A stretch of 49,597 nt of DNA from Massilia sp. ZL223 (lineage in GTDB: Bacteria; Pseudomonadota; Gammaproteobacteria; Burkholderiales; Burkholderiaceae_D): assembly GCF_018119395.1 (NCBI RefSeq), contig NZ_JAGPWD010000042.1:1-49597 (forward strand), in the 5' to 3' direction. Shown here in pieces: positions 26,331-34,191 of the stretch. Made by a program: the position numbers and the translations under genes. Each line of letters begins with the position of its first letter. The first letter of the stretch is position 1. The notes under the pieces were generated by a model. The model had not been told where the DNA came from, ran no database searches, and was given only the letters and a program-made list of their open reading frames with translations.

Positions 26331-28364
26331 TCAAGCGGGACCGGGCACCACCAGCAGCTCGACCTCTCCCGCCGCCGCCGCGCCGGCCAGGTCGCCGTGC
26401 ACGCGGCTGAGATCCGACCCCTCGCGCACGCCCATGAAGCAGGTGGCGCGGTTGCGTCCGCCCGACTTCGACAGGTAAAGCGCCAGATCGGCCACGTGCA
26501 CCGCATCCATCCAGTCCTGTCCCGGCCAGGCCGGCCAGGCGATGGCGCCGGCCGAGGCGCGCACGGGAATCTCGCGCCCCTCGTGGATCACCGGCTCGCG
26601 GCCCAGCGCACTGAGCGCCTTGGCGGCGATCACCGGCAGTCCTTCGGGCGAGGTGCCAGGCAGCACCAGCACGAATTCCTCGCCGCCCCAGCGCACCACC
26701 GCATCCTGCTCGCGCACCAGGGCGCTCAGGCGCGCGGCGACTTCCTTCAGGACCGCATCGCCGGCGGCGTGGCCCCAGGTATCGTTGATGCGCTTGAAGT
26801 GGTCGACGTCCAGCAGCAGCAGCCCGACCGCCGCCTGGTAGTGGCGGTCGCGCGAGCGGCCGTGGACGGTGGCTTCCTGCTGCGACATCAGCTGCTCGAA
26901 GTGGCGGCGGTTGAAGACGCCGGTGAGCGGGTCGTGCACCGACTGCGAAGCCAGCGCCGCGTTGTCGACCAGGAGCGCCCGGTTGCGGCGGCGCGCCTCG
27001 CGCAGCCACAGCACCAGCAGCACGGCCGACAGCAGCAGGACCAGCGCCAGCGCCACCCACAGGCGCTGGCGCCAGGCATGGGCCGCCACTTCCGCCTGCG
27101 CGCGGGCGTTCTGGAGCGACAGGCGTTCGATCTCGCGGTTCTTGCGCTCGGCGGAGAATTTTTCCTGCAGTTCGAGCACCGCTTTCTCGCGTTCGGCGGA
27201 GGTGATGGCGCCGGAGAGCTCGACCACGCGCCTGAGCGCGGCCAGGGCGTCGCGGTGGCGGCCCGCGCGTTCCAGTACGTTCGCCTGCTCGGATAGCAGG
27301 TCCACCACTTCGCGCCGGCCGCCCGCCTTCTCGGCATAGGCCATCCCCTGCCGCATCAGCGCCATGCCTTCGCCGACGCGGCCGCTGCGCGCCAGGGCGC
27401 TGCCGCGGTTGCTCAAGGCGAAGGCCAGGCCGATGTCGTCGCCCACCTGGCGGGCGAGCCGTTCCGCCGCCTCGGTCGCGACGATCGCCTGCGCGTACTC
27501 GCCGCGGTGGATGTGGTAGGCCGAGAGATTGGAATGCGCGATCTGCTCGAGCGCCTCGGCGCCGGGCGTGTCCTTCGTCATGCGCAGCACGTCGAGCAGG
27601 GCCTGGTATTCCTTGGCGGGCTGCTTGAGCGTGCCATAGGCATAGCTCCGGTTGATGCCGGCCTGCGCCATCGCGAAGCGAAAGCCGATGCGCTCCGCGA
27701 TCGCGTAGCTGTCGTCGACCACGCGCAGCGCGCTGGCCATGTCGTCACGCGCGAAATGCACGCTCGCCAGCGCATTCAGCAAACGCGCCTCCGAGGCCGG
27801 CAGGCCGGCCCGCTCCGCCGTTTCGACCGCCTGCAGGCCCAGGCTCAGCGCCGCCGCATCCTCGCCCTGCAGCATGCGGGCGCGCGACAGCGCGCCAAGG
27901 CGCAAGGCCTCGAAACGCAGGTCGCTGGAGGGCGGCAGCGCCGCCAGCTGGTCCAGCAAGGGTTGAATGGCCGCGCGCTTGTTGGCCAGGTCCGCTTGCC
28001 CGATACGCAAGGCCAGCAGATAGGAGCCGCAGGGTGTGCAGCGCCCGCTCCCGGCCAGCCGTTCCAGCTGCTTGAGGGCGGTCGCGAGCTCAGGCTTGTG
28101 CTCGCCGTGCACGGCGAGCTGGGCCAGCGTGACGTGGTAGCGGAGTTGCTGCGCCACGGGCGCGCCGGCATCGGGCCGGTCCTCGGCCGCCTGCAGGCGC
28201 TGGATGCCCAGCAGCGGCGACGCGTAGCCGTGCCGGTCGAGATCGTCGAGCACCGCAGTCACGGGTTCCGCGGCGGCCAGCCCGCTGGCGAACAGCAAGG
28301 CGGCCGACAGCAAGGCCGGCAGCGTCAGGCTGCGAGCGAGGGGTAGCGAGGGAAGAGAGAACAT
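26331..28364 (-). CDS. TPR-containing diguanylate cyclase (GGDEF)
   Basis: About 677 residues from ATG 28364 (MFSLPSLPLARSLTLPALLSAALLFASGLAAAEP), chosen over the upstream frame start because it begins the signal sequence. Residues ~35-400 are periplasmic helical repeats of TPR type (for example NRGSALARSGRVGEGMALMRQGMAYAEKAG). A coiled coil leads to one membrane helix (LWVALALVLLLSAVLLVLWL, ~435-455). The cytosolic GGDEF domain has DPLTGVFNRRHFEQL, DVDHFKRINDTWGHAAGDAVL and the active-site motif RWGGEEF, so it should make c-di-GMP. The usual RxxD inhibitory site five residues before GGEEF is not obvious. Same strand as the nuclease gene, 101 bases downstream; co-transcription is possible. 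Confidence 0.92.
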   Translation of the reverse strand: MFSLPSLPLARSLTLPALLSAALLFASGLAAAEPVTAVLDDLDRHGYASPLLGIQRLQAAEDRPDAGAPVAQQLRYHVTLAQLAVHGEHKPELATALKQLERLAGSGRCTPCGSYLLALRIGQADLANKRAAIQPLLDQLAALPPSSDLRFEALRLGALSRARMLQGEDAAALSLGLQAVETAERAGLPASEARLLNALASVHFARDDMASALRVVDDSYAIAERIGFRFAMAQAGINRSYAYGTLKQPAKEYQALLDVLRMTKDTPGAEALEQIAHSNLSAYHIHRGEYAQAIVATEAAERLARQVGDDIGLAFALSNRGSALARSGRVGEGMALMRQGMAYAEKAGGRREVVDLLSEQANVLERAGRHRDALAALRRVVELSGAITSAEREKAVLELQEKFSAERKNREIERLSLQNARAQAEVAAHAWRQRLWVALALVLLLSAVLLVLWLREARRRNRALLVDNAALASQSVHDPLTGVFNRRHFEQLMSQQEATVHGRSRDRHYQAAVGLLLLDVDHFKRINDTWGHAAGDAVLKEVAARLSALVREQDAVVRWGGEEFVLVLPGTSPEGLPVIAAKALSALGREPVIHEGREIPVRASAGAIAWPAWPGQDWMDAVHVADLALYLSKSGGRNRATCFMGVREGSDLSRVHGDLAGAAAAGEVELLVVPGPA

Positions 28365-28465
28365 GCAAGCGTGCGAGCCAAAATTGTCCCGCACGCATTC
28401 TAGCGCCGAGCAAGTCCGCCCGGCATTTTGTAGCCAACAGGAAATTCTGCCGGCCAGGCCCACGG

Positions 28466-29527
28466 TCAGCCCTGCTCCGGGAAGATCGCCTGCAGCAGCG
28501 CCGCCAGGTTATACCCGCCCTTGATCAGCTGGGTCTTGGCGATCGCCGAGCTCGGCACCGGGTAATTAGCCGGCACTTCCAGCGCGAAGGTGTAGTAGGT
28601 CTCGCCCTTCTTGCTGGTCTGCGGGGTCAGCTTGCCCGGCGCTACCTCGGCATAGGCCAGCTTGGACACCACCAGTGCGTCGTCCGCCCACTGGTAGGGC
28701 CAGGTCATCGGGTCGCCCTTGGCCTTGGCGACCTGCGGGTTGCCGGCGATGGCGGCCTGCGCGAACTGCTCCGGGGTCTTGACCTGGATGCGGCGGAAAG
28801 CGTAATCGACCGTGGTGCTGTCCCAGTAGGAGTGGAAGGGCTTGGTCAGCGCCTTCGGCACGCCTTCCTTGACCGGCGCCGGGTCGCCCGGCGGGATCAG
28901 GCCGGCGGCCAGCCCGGCGATGGTGGCGTCGTCCAGCAGCAGGTTGTTGCCGCCGCGCGAATCGAAGATGGTGGCCTCGTCGACTTCGGCGTGGGTCTTG
29001 GGCACGACGAACTTTCCGTCCTTGCTGACGAAGGCCGCGCCCACGTGCAGCGGCTGGTGGATGTCGCCTGCGAAGTGGGCCAGCAGGATCAGGGCCTGGC
29101 GCTTGGTGAACTTGTGCGGGTTCAGGCTGGGCTCGGTCTTGCCCTGCAGGACCGCGATGCACTGCTTGAGGGTCTGCACGATGTCGACTTCCGAGGTGCC
29201 CACGCCGTGGTCATGGTACTTCTCCAGCTGGAAGGGCACGTCGGTGTAGTGGTACTCGCTGTGCTTCGGGTTGCCGTTCACGTACTCGACCATCTCCGCG
29301 GTCTGCGGGCCGCAGTACGTGCCCTTCACGCAGTCCGCCCAGTTGGCGATCGATTCGAGCGATTCGCCCGGCTGCAGCAGGGCGGCGATCTGCTTCTGGG
29401 CGTAGGTGCCCTTCAGCAGCTTGTCGGCGATCGCGCCCACGGCGCGGTGGCCGTCGCGGCCCCAGGCCGCGGCGTCGAAGGAGGCGAAGGCGCTGGTCAG
29501 CGCCAGCACGCATGCGAGTTTTTTCAT
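28466..29527 (-). CDS. S1/P1-family nuclease, exported
   Basis: About 353 residues from ATG 29527 (MKKLACVLALTSAFASFDAAAWGRDGHRAV). The signal peptide ends at AAA so that the mature protein begins with Trp, as in S1/P1 zinc nucleases where the N-terminal Trp and following His bind metal. Other zinc ligands: HRAVGAIAD, SIANWADCVKG, EYHYTDVPF, and LLAHFAGDIHQPLHVG. These enzymes degrade single-stranded DNA and RNA to 5'-mononucleotides. The GGNN motif is present (SRGGNNLLLDD), with a somewhat unusual continuation. Placed 30 bases after the 5'-nucleotidase gene, it should supply nucleotides for that enzyme. Identity is good; substrate preference is unknown. Confidence 0.93.
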   Translation of the reverse strand: MKKLACVLALTSAFASFDAAAWGRDGHRAVGAIADKLLKGTYAQKQIAALLQPGESLESIANWADCVKGTYCGPQTAEMVEYVNGNPKHSEYHYTDVPFQLEKYHDHGVGTSEVDIVQTLKQCIAVLQGKTEPSLNPHKFTKRQALILLAHFAGDIHQPLHVGAAFVSKDGKFVVPKTHAEVDEATIFDSRGGNNLLLDDATIAGLAAGLIPPGDPAPVKEGVPKALTKPFHSYWDSTTVDYAFRRIQVKTPEQFAQAAIAGNPQVAKAKGDPMTWPYQWADDALVVSKLAYAEVAPGKLTPQTSKKGETYYTFALEVPANYPVPSSAIAKTQLIKGGYNLAALLQAIFPEQG

Positions 29528-29557
29528 GGTGTTTCCTTGATCCGGTGATTGCACGAT

Positions 29558-31249
29558 TTAGTTCAGCTTCAGGATGCGTGCTGCCGCAGGCGCCGGCGCG
29601 GCGCCCTGCCCTTCGTTCTTTTTCAGGTATTCGGTGAAGGCGTCCAGGTCCAGCAGGCCGGTCTCGACGCGCCTGGTCCCTTTGGCGAATTCCGGGAAGT
29701 TGTCGCCGCCTTCGGCCAGGAAGTTGTTGGCGACCACGCGGTAGGTCTTGCCGTCCTCGATCGCCACGCCGTTCAGCTTGATGCTGCCCGGGACCACGCG
29801 GCTGCCCACCGGGCGCCTGGCGTCCCACTGGTAGCTGAAGCCCTGCGATACCTGCAGCATCGAGGTGTCGGAGGCGGCCGGGCGCGCCCATTGCTGTTCC
29901 AGCAGATTGCGCAGCTGGGCGCCGCTCAAGTCCATCACCACCAGCGTATTGCCGAAGGGGAGCACGGCCTGGGTCTGGCCGAAGTTGGCCAGGTTGCCCT
30001 CGCCCGCCTCCAGGTCCTTGCGGATGCCGCCTTCGTTCATGAAGCCGATCTGGGCGCCCTGCTCGCGGGTGGCGGCCAGCACGGCGTCGGCGATCACGCC
30101 GCCCAGCGCCGATTCGCCGGCATCGTTCTTCTTGCGCAGCACCGGCGCGCCGGCCACCGTCGCGATCGGGCGCGCCAGCGCGGCGCGGCTGCGTTCCTTG
30201 ACCGAGGCCACGAAGGCGGCGATCTTCGGATCGGCCGGGTACAGGTCCTGGCTCATGACCACGTTGCGGGCCTGGAGATCGGTGACGCTGTCGGTGCGCG
30301 GATCGACCTTCATCGAGATGCGCGTCAACAGGTGGCCGGCGGAAGCGGCCTGGGTCACGGTGCGGCCCTCCACCTGGCACAGGAAGCCCTGGTGGGTATG
30401 GCCCGAGATCACCAGCTTGATCGCCGGGTCGAGCTTCTTGACGATGTCGACGATGGCGCCTTCCAGGCCGGTGCAGCCCGGCTGCAGCGGCGCTTCCTTC
30501 GTGGTGCCGCCTTCGTGCACCAGCGCGACGATCACGTCGGCGCCCTGGGCGCGCATGGCGGGAATCGCCTTGTTGATCGCTTCGGCTTCGCCGCCGAACT
30601 TGAGGCCGGCGATGCCCGAGGCCATGACGACGGAATCGGCGCCCTGCAGCACCGCGCCGACCAGGCCGACCTTCACGCCCTTCACTTCCTCGATGCGGAA
30701 GGCGGGGATGAAGGGCTGGCCGGTGGCGCTGTCGATCACGTTGGCGGCCAGGTAGGTGAAGTTCGCGCCCTTGAAGTCCTTGCTCATCTGGCAGGCCTTG
30801 GCCGGGCGCGGCGAATCGCAGCCGCCGTGCTGCTGGCGCAGCAGCTCCTTGCGGCCCGCGTCGAATTCGTGGTTGCCGACCGCGCTCACGCGCAGGTCCA
30901 GCATGTTCATCGCCTCGATGGTCGGCTCGTCGGCCCACAGCGAGGACAGCGCCGGGCTGCCGCCCACCAGGTCGCCGGCGGACACGAACAGCAGGTCCGG
31001 GTCTTCCTTGCGCCAGGCCTGCAGCGCACTCGCGACGGCTTCGAGGCCGCCTGCGCGGATCGCCTTTTCCTTCGCGCCGTCGGCGCCGGTCGGCACGTAG
31101 CGGCTCGGCTCGAGGTTGCCGTGGAAGTCGTTCATGGCGACCAGGCTGATCTCAACAGGTCCCGACGTCTGTTGCTGGACGGCGCAGCCGGAGAACGCGA
31201 GCACGAGCAGCAAGGGAGCGCTGCGGGCGAGGATGGGGACAGTCTTCAT
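29558..31249 (-). CDS. 5'-nucleotidase / UDP-sugar hydrolase family lipoprotein
   Basis: About 563 residues from ATG 31249 (MKTVPILARSAPLLLVLAFSGC); the lipobox FSGC makes it a lipid-anchored envelope protein. The dinuclear-metal calcineurin-like domain shows AMNDFHGNLE, AGDLVGGSP, VGNHEFD and ISGHTHQG. The C-terminal substrate domain has IGFMNEGGIRKDL and the base-stacking region EGGDNFPEF. It would dephosphorylate 5'-nucleotides to nucleosides in the periplasm or at the outer membrane. It lies between the TonB receptor and the S1/P1 nuclease genes on the same strand, the two other steps of nucleic-acid use. Terminator-like hairpins separate it from the receptor gene, so it may be expressed by read-through or by its own promoter. 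Confidence 0.94.
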   Translation of the reverse strand: MKTVPILARSAPLLLVLAFSGCAVQQQTSGPVEISLVAMNDFHGNLEPSRYVPTGADGAKEKAIRAGGLEAVASALQAWRKEDPDLLFVSAGDLVGGSPALSSLWADEPTIEAMNMLDLRVSAVGNHEFDAGRKELLRQQHGGCDSPRPAKACQMSKDFKGANFTYLAANVIDSATGQPFIPAFRIEEVKGVKVGLVGAVLQGADSVVMASGIAGLKFGGEAEAINKAIPAMRAQGADVIVALVHEGGTTKEAPLQPGCTGLEGAIVDIVKKLDPAIKLVISGHTHQGFLCQVEGRTVTQAASAGHLLTRISMKVDPRTDSVTDLQARNVVMSQDLYPADPKIAAFVASVKERSRAALARPIATVAGAPVLRKKNDAGESALGGVIADAVLAATREQGAQIGFMNEGGIRKDLEAGEGNLANFGQTQAVLPFGNTLVVMDLSGAQLRNLLEQQWARPAASDTSMLQVSQGFSYQWDARRPVGSRVVPGSIKLNGVAIEDGKTYRVVANNFLAEGGDNFPEFAKGTRRVETGLLDLDAFTEYLKKNEGQGAAPAPAAARILKLN

Positions 31250-31274
31250 GGTCGTCAATACGGGGCTGGAATGT

Positions 31275-31339
31275 AAAAACAGGCCCTTGCGGGCCTGCTC
31301 GATACTGCATGCTGCGGTCCGCCGCCGGAGCGGCGGACC
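31275..31339 (-). terminator. tandem hairpins downstream of the TonB receptor gene
   Basis: Read on the minus strand, GGTCCGCCG / CGGCGGACC (31339-31316) is followed by CAGGCCC-GCAA-GGGCCTG (31297-31280) and five T (31279-31275). The second is a clear intrinsic terminator, so only part of the transcription from the receptor promoter should reach the nucleotidase and nuclease genes. Confidence 0.82.
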
Positions 31340-31349
31340 TGGTCGCCAA

Positions 31350-33722
31350 TCAGATGTCGACCGACAGGGTCACCGACGCGAAGCGCGGTGCGCCCAGGTA
31401 GTAGCGCAGGGTGCCGGTGCTGCTCACGCCCGGGAACGGGGTGGTGTTGGTCACGCTCTGCGACGACGGGTTGCGGTACTGCTTGTTGGTGATGTTGCTC
31501 AGGTTCACCTGCAGCTTCGGACGCTTGAAGATGCCGTAGTTCGCGAAGGTGTAGCCGGCGTCGAAACCGTAGGTGGTGTAACCCGGTGCCCACTCGTCGT
31601 TCACCAGGGTGCCAGCCTGCTTGCTGGTCGACTTGGCTTTCAGGCGAGCGAAGAAGGTGCCCTGGCTGTATTCCAGCGACAGGCCAGCCTTCAGCTTCGG
31701 CGTCAGCGGCATTTCCTTGCCGGCGGTCGGCAGGACGCCGGTGGCGCTCACGCGCAGGTCGTCTTCGATCTTGCTCTTGGTGTAGCCGAACGAACCGTAG
31801 GCTGCCCAGCCGTTGATCGGGGTGTTACCCATTTCGATCTCGAGGCCGTAGTTCTTCACGTTGCCAGCGTTGGTGTAGCTGCTGGTGTTGGTGATCGGGT
31901 CGAAGGCGGTCGCCTGGCGGTTCTTGAAGTCCACCATGAAGGCGGTCACGGTCGCGATCAGCTTGTCGCTCTGGTGACGGTAGCCGATGTCGGTGTTCCA
32001 CGAGGTCTCTTCCTGCACGTCGCCACGCAGGGTCGCCACGCCGTTGGTCAGGATCACGTTGCTGCCGACGTTGTTGAACACGAAGTTCGGCGGCGCTTTC
32101 ATGTTCTTCGCGATGCTGGCGAACAGCTGGTTGTCGTTGGTGATGCGGTAACGGGCGCCCAGCTGCGGCAGCACGTCGTGGTACTTCTTGACGATGTTGT
32201 AGTTGTTCTGGTTGCCTTCGCTGGCGAAGTTGGTGAAATCACGCTCGATGAACGGGGTACGGATACCCAGGTTGATCGTTGCGCGGTCATCCATCAGCGA
32301 AATGGTGTCCTGCAGGAAGAACTGGTAAGCGGTCGAGATGGTGTCCCAGTCGCGGCTCATGAACGGGGTGCCATCCGGACGGCGGACCTGGAAGATCTGC
32401 AGGTACGGATCGACCGGGCGGCCGTCGGCGGTCACCGGGACCATCGGGCCGGTCTGGCGGTGGCTGGCGCGCTCGTACCAGAAACCGGTCAGGATCGAGT
32501 GGTTGTTCCAGGCGTAGTTGATCGACGAGGTGATACCCGGACGCTTGGTGTCGGTCTGCGACGCGTTGGCCATGATCACGGTGTCGAGGGTGTCGCCGTC
32601 GCCGTTCAGGTCGACTGCCGCGTTGGTGCGGCCGGTCGCGGCGTTGTAGAAGCCGGTGCTTTCGCGCTGGACGCGCTGCTGCAGGCCGCCGTTACCGAAG
32701 CCATACCAGAAGTACGGCAGGATCTTCAGGTCGAGGTTCTCGCTCAGGCGGAACTTGGCGGTGGCCGAAGCGATCGCGTTCTTGAACGGGTTGATGTACA
32801 GGCCGTGGTACAGCGGGGTCTGGGTGGCTTCGACCTGGGCGGTGCCGCGCACGCCAGGCAGGTGGCCGGCGAAGACATCGCTGGTGTCGTAGAAGTAGCC
32901 CTTCTCGTTGATTTCTTTCAGCGTCAGGTTGTTGATGCTGTTGTTCAGGGCTTCGTTCCACAGCAGGGTGGCGTGGATGTAGTTGAAGCGATCCCAGTCG
33001 TAGTTGAAGCCGGCGTCGATGTGGTCACGCTTGGCGACGCCCTTGCCCTTCCACTTGTCGGCCATCGCGCGCGATGCCGAGATGAAGAACTTCGAACGCT
33101 TGTCGGAGAACTTGCCGCTGTCGTAGCGGACGAAGGTCTTCCAGCTGTTCAGCTGGCCGACGGTCTGCATGAAGCGCACGCGCTCCTTGTCTTCCGGGTT
33201 GCAGGTGTTGATGCCGAAGTTGCCGCCGGTAGCGCCGACTTGCGGCGAGTCCACGTCGGTCGAACCCTGGGTCACGAACTGGCTGCAGGTGTTTTCCTGG
33301 TCGACGTATTCTTGCGGGTACACCGAGAACGAACCCGAGTCGTTCACCGGCACGCCGTTGATGGTGGCGCCGATCTGGTCGCTGTTGAAGCCGCGCAGGG
33401 TCAGGCCGCCGCCGAACAGGCCGGTTGCGTCGTGGTTGTAGCTGTTCACTGCCGGCAGCAGTTCCAGAGCCTCATAGGCGTTGCCGGTCGGACGCTGCTT
33501 TTCCAGTTCCGCTGCGGTGACGGTCGAGCGCGCTTTCGGCGCTTCTTCGAAAACCATCAGGCCCATACCCAGTTTCTTGCCGGTGATGATAACTTCCGAC
33601 CGAACCTGGCCTTCGTCAGACGTGGCCGTGGCGGTCTGAGCTTGAGCCGCGCTCACGCAAGCCAGCTGGCATGCCAGGGCGATCAGGCCAAGGCGCAGCT
33701 TCGGTTGTTGGTTGAATTGCAT
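31350..33722 (-). CDS. TonB-dependent outer-membrane receptor, candidate nucleoside/nucleotide transporter
   Basis: A 790-residue TonB-dependent receptor. Signal peptide MQFNQQPKLRLGLIALACQLACVSAAQA. After it, VRSEVIITGKKL is a TonB-box-like segment, then the plug (ELEKQRPTGNAYEALELLPAVNSYN, GLTLRGFNSDQIGATINGVPVND) and a 22-strand-type barrel ending LGAPRFASVTLSVDI. Two plug-side cysteines (ENTCSQF, INTCNPED) may form a disulphide. No FecA-like signalling extension. Substrate cannot be read from the sequence, but its promoter carries the same T-N11-A module as the nucleoside operons, and the 5'-nucleotidase and nuclease genes follow it, so nucleosides or nucleotides are the best guess. Siderophore uptake cannot be excluded. 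Confidence 0.9.
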   Translation of the reverse strand: MQFNQQPKLRLGLIALACQLACVSAAQAQTATATSDEGQVRSEVIITGKKLGMGLMVFEEAPKARSTVTAAELEKQRPTGNAYEALELLPAVNSYNHDATGLFGGGLTLRGFNSDQIGATINGVPVNDSGSFSVYPQEYVDQENTCSQFVTQGSTDVDSPQVGATGGNFGINTCNPEDKERVRFMQTVGQLNSWKTFVRYDSGKFSDKRSKFFISASRAMADKWKGKGVAKRDHIDAGFNYDWDRFNYIHATLLWNEALNNSINNLTLKEINEKGYFYDTSDVFAGHLPGVRGTAQVEATQTPLYHGLYINPFKNAIASATAKFRLSENLDLKILPYFWYGFGNGGLQQRVQRESTGFYNAATGRTNAAVDLNGDGDTLDTVIMANASQTDTKRPGITSSINYAWNNHSILTGFWYERASHRQTGPMVPVTADGRPVDPYLQIFQVRRPDGTPFMSRDWDTISTAYQFFLQDTISLMDDRATINLGIRTPFIERDFTNFASEGNQNNYNIVKKYHDVLPQLGARYRITNDNQLFASIAKNMKAPPNFVFNNVGSNVILTNGVATLRGDVQEETSWNTDIGYRHQSDKLIATVTAFMVDFKNRQATAFDPITNTSSYTNAGNVKNYGLEIEMGNTPINGWAAYGSFGYTKSKIEDDLRVSATGVLPTAGKEMPLTPKLKAGLSLEYSQGTFFARLKAKSTSKQAGTLVNDEWAPGYTTYGFDAGYTFANYGIFKRPKLQVNLSNITNKQYRNPSSQSVTNTTPFPGVSSTGTLRYYLGAPRFASVTLSVDI

Positions 33723-33904
33723 TCAAAACTCCCCTAGAGTGTCATTATTAAAACTACAACAGCAAGCAGACCAGCTGCAAAATTCTTGGCGAAAACCATC
33801 GCTTTCGCGGAGGGCACGGCAGTGTAAGGTCTGAGTATGTCCGGCTGATGACGCACCGATAACAAGCGGCCCAAGGACGAAGGAAAATACTTTCCATTTC
33901 GACA

Positions 33905-33979
33905 TTCGGCGACTATGCATGAGCACATGTACGCTGACAAATACCGTTTCGCTTCCAGATTTATACGAAATACGTATAA
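33905..33979 (-). promoter_or_regulatory. TonB receptor promoter with T-N11-A box
   Basis: Read towards the receptor gene: TTAT-N11-ATAA at 33979-33961 (centre 33970; here widened to a perfect TTATACG-N5-CGTATAA palindrome), then AAACGGTATTTGTCA with TTGTCA as -35 (33940-33935), a 17-base spacer and CATAGT at 33917-33912 as -10. Predicted start near 33905 puts the box at -65. A leader of about 180 bases without a recognised element follows. Confidence 0.75.
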
Positions 33980-34160
33980 GTAACCGTGGGAGGAGCCGCG
34001 TGGCTAGCCAGCAACATCCTTTTCTCCAGCGGAAACAAGCCGCGGCGCGATTATAAGAGGGGAAATTCTTGCGTGAAACGAATAAGCTTATAAATTCATT
34101 TCATTAAGGGGAGAGGCAGCGCAATGTGTAGCGCATTGGCCACATATCAAGCATGTCAAG

Positions 34161-34184
34161 ACCCGGCGCCGGACGGCGCCGGGT
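34161..34184 (-). terminator. hairpin after the adenosine deaminase gene
   Basis: ACCCGGCGCC / GGCGCCGGGT, a perfect ten-base stem with a four-base loop starting 8 bases beyond the stop. There is no strong T run behind it, so termination may be weak or Rho-assisted. Confidence 0.6.
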
Positions 34185-34191
34185 TGAAGGC

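Noticed and set aside
34081..34190. Small gene from ATG 34124 upstream of the hairpin at 34161
   Set aside because: The frame runs through the terminator hairpin and antisense to the adenosine deaminase 3' end, with no coding bias.
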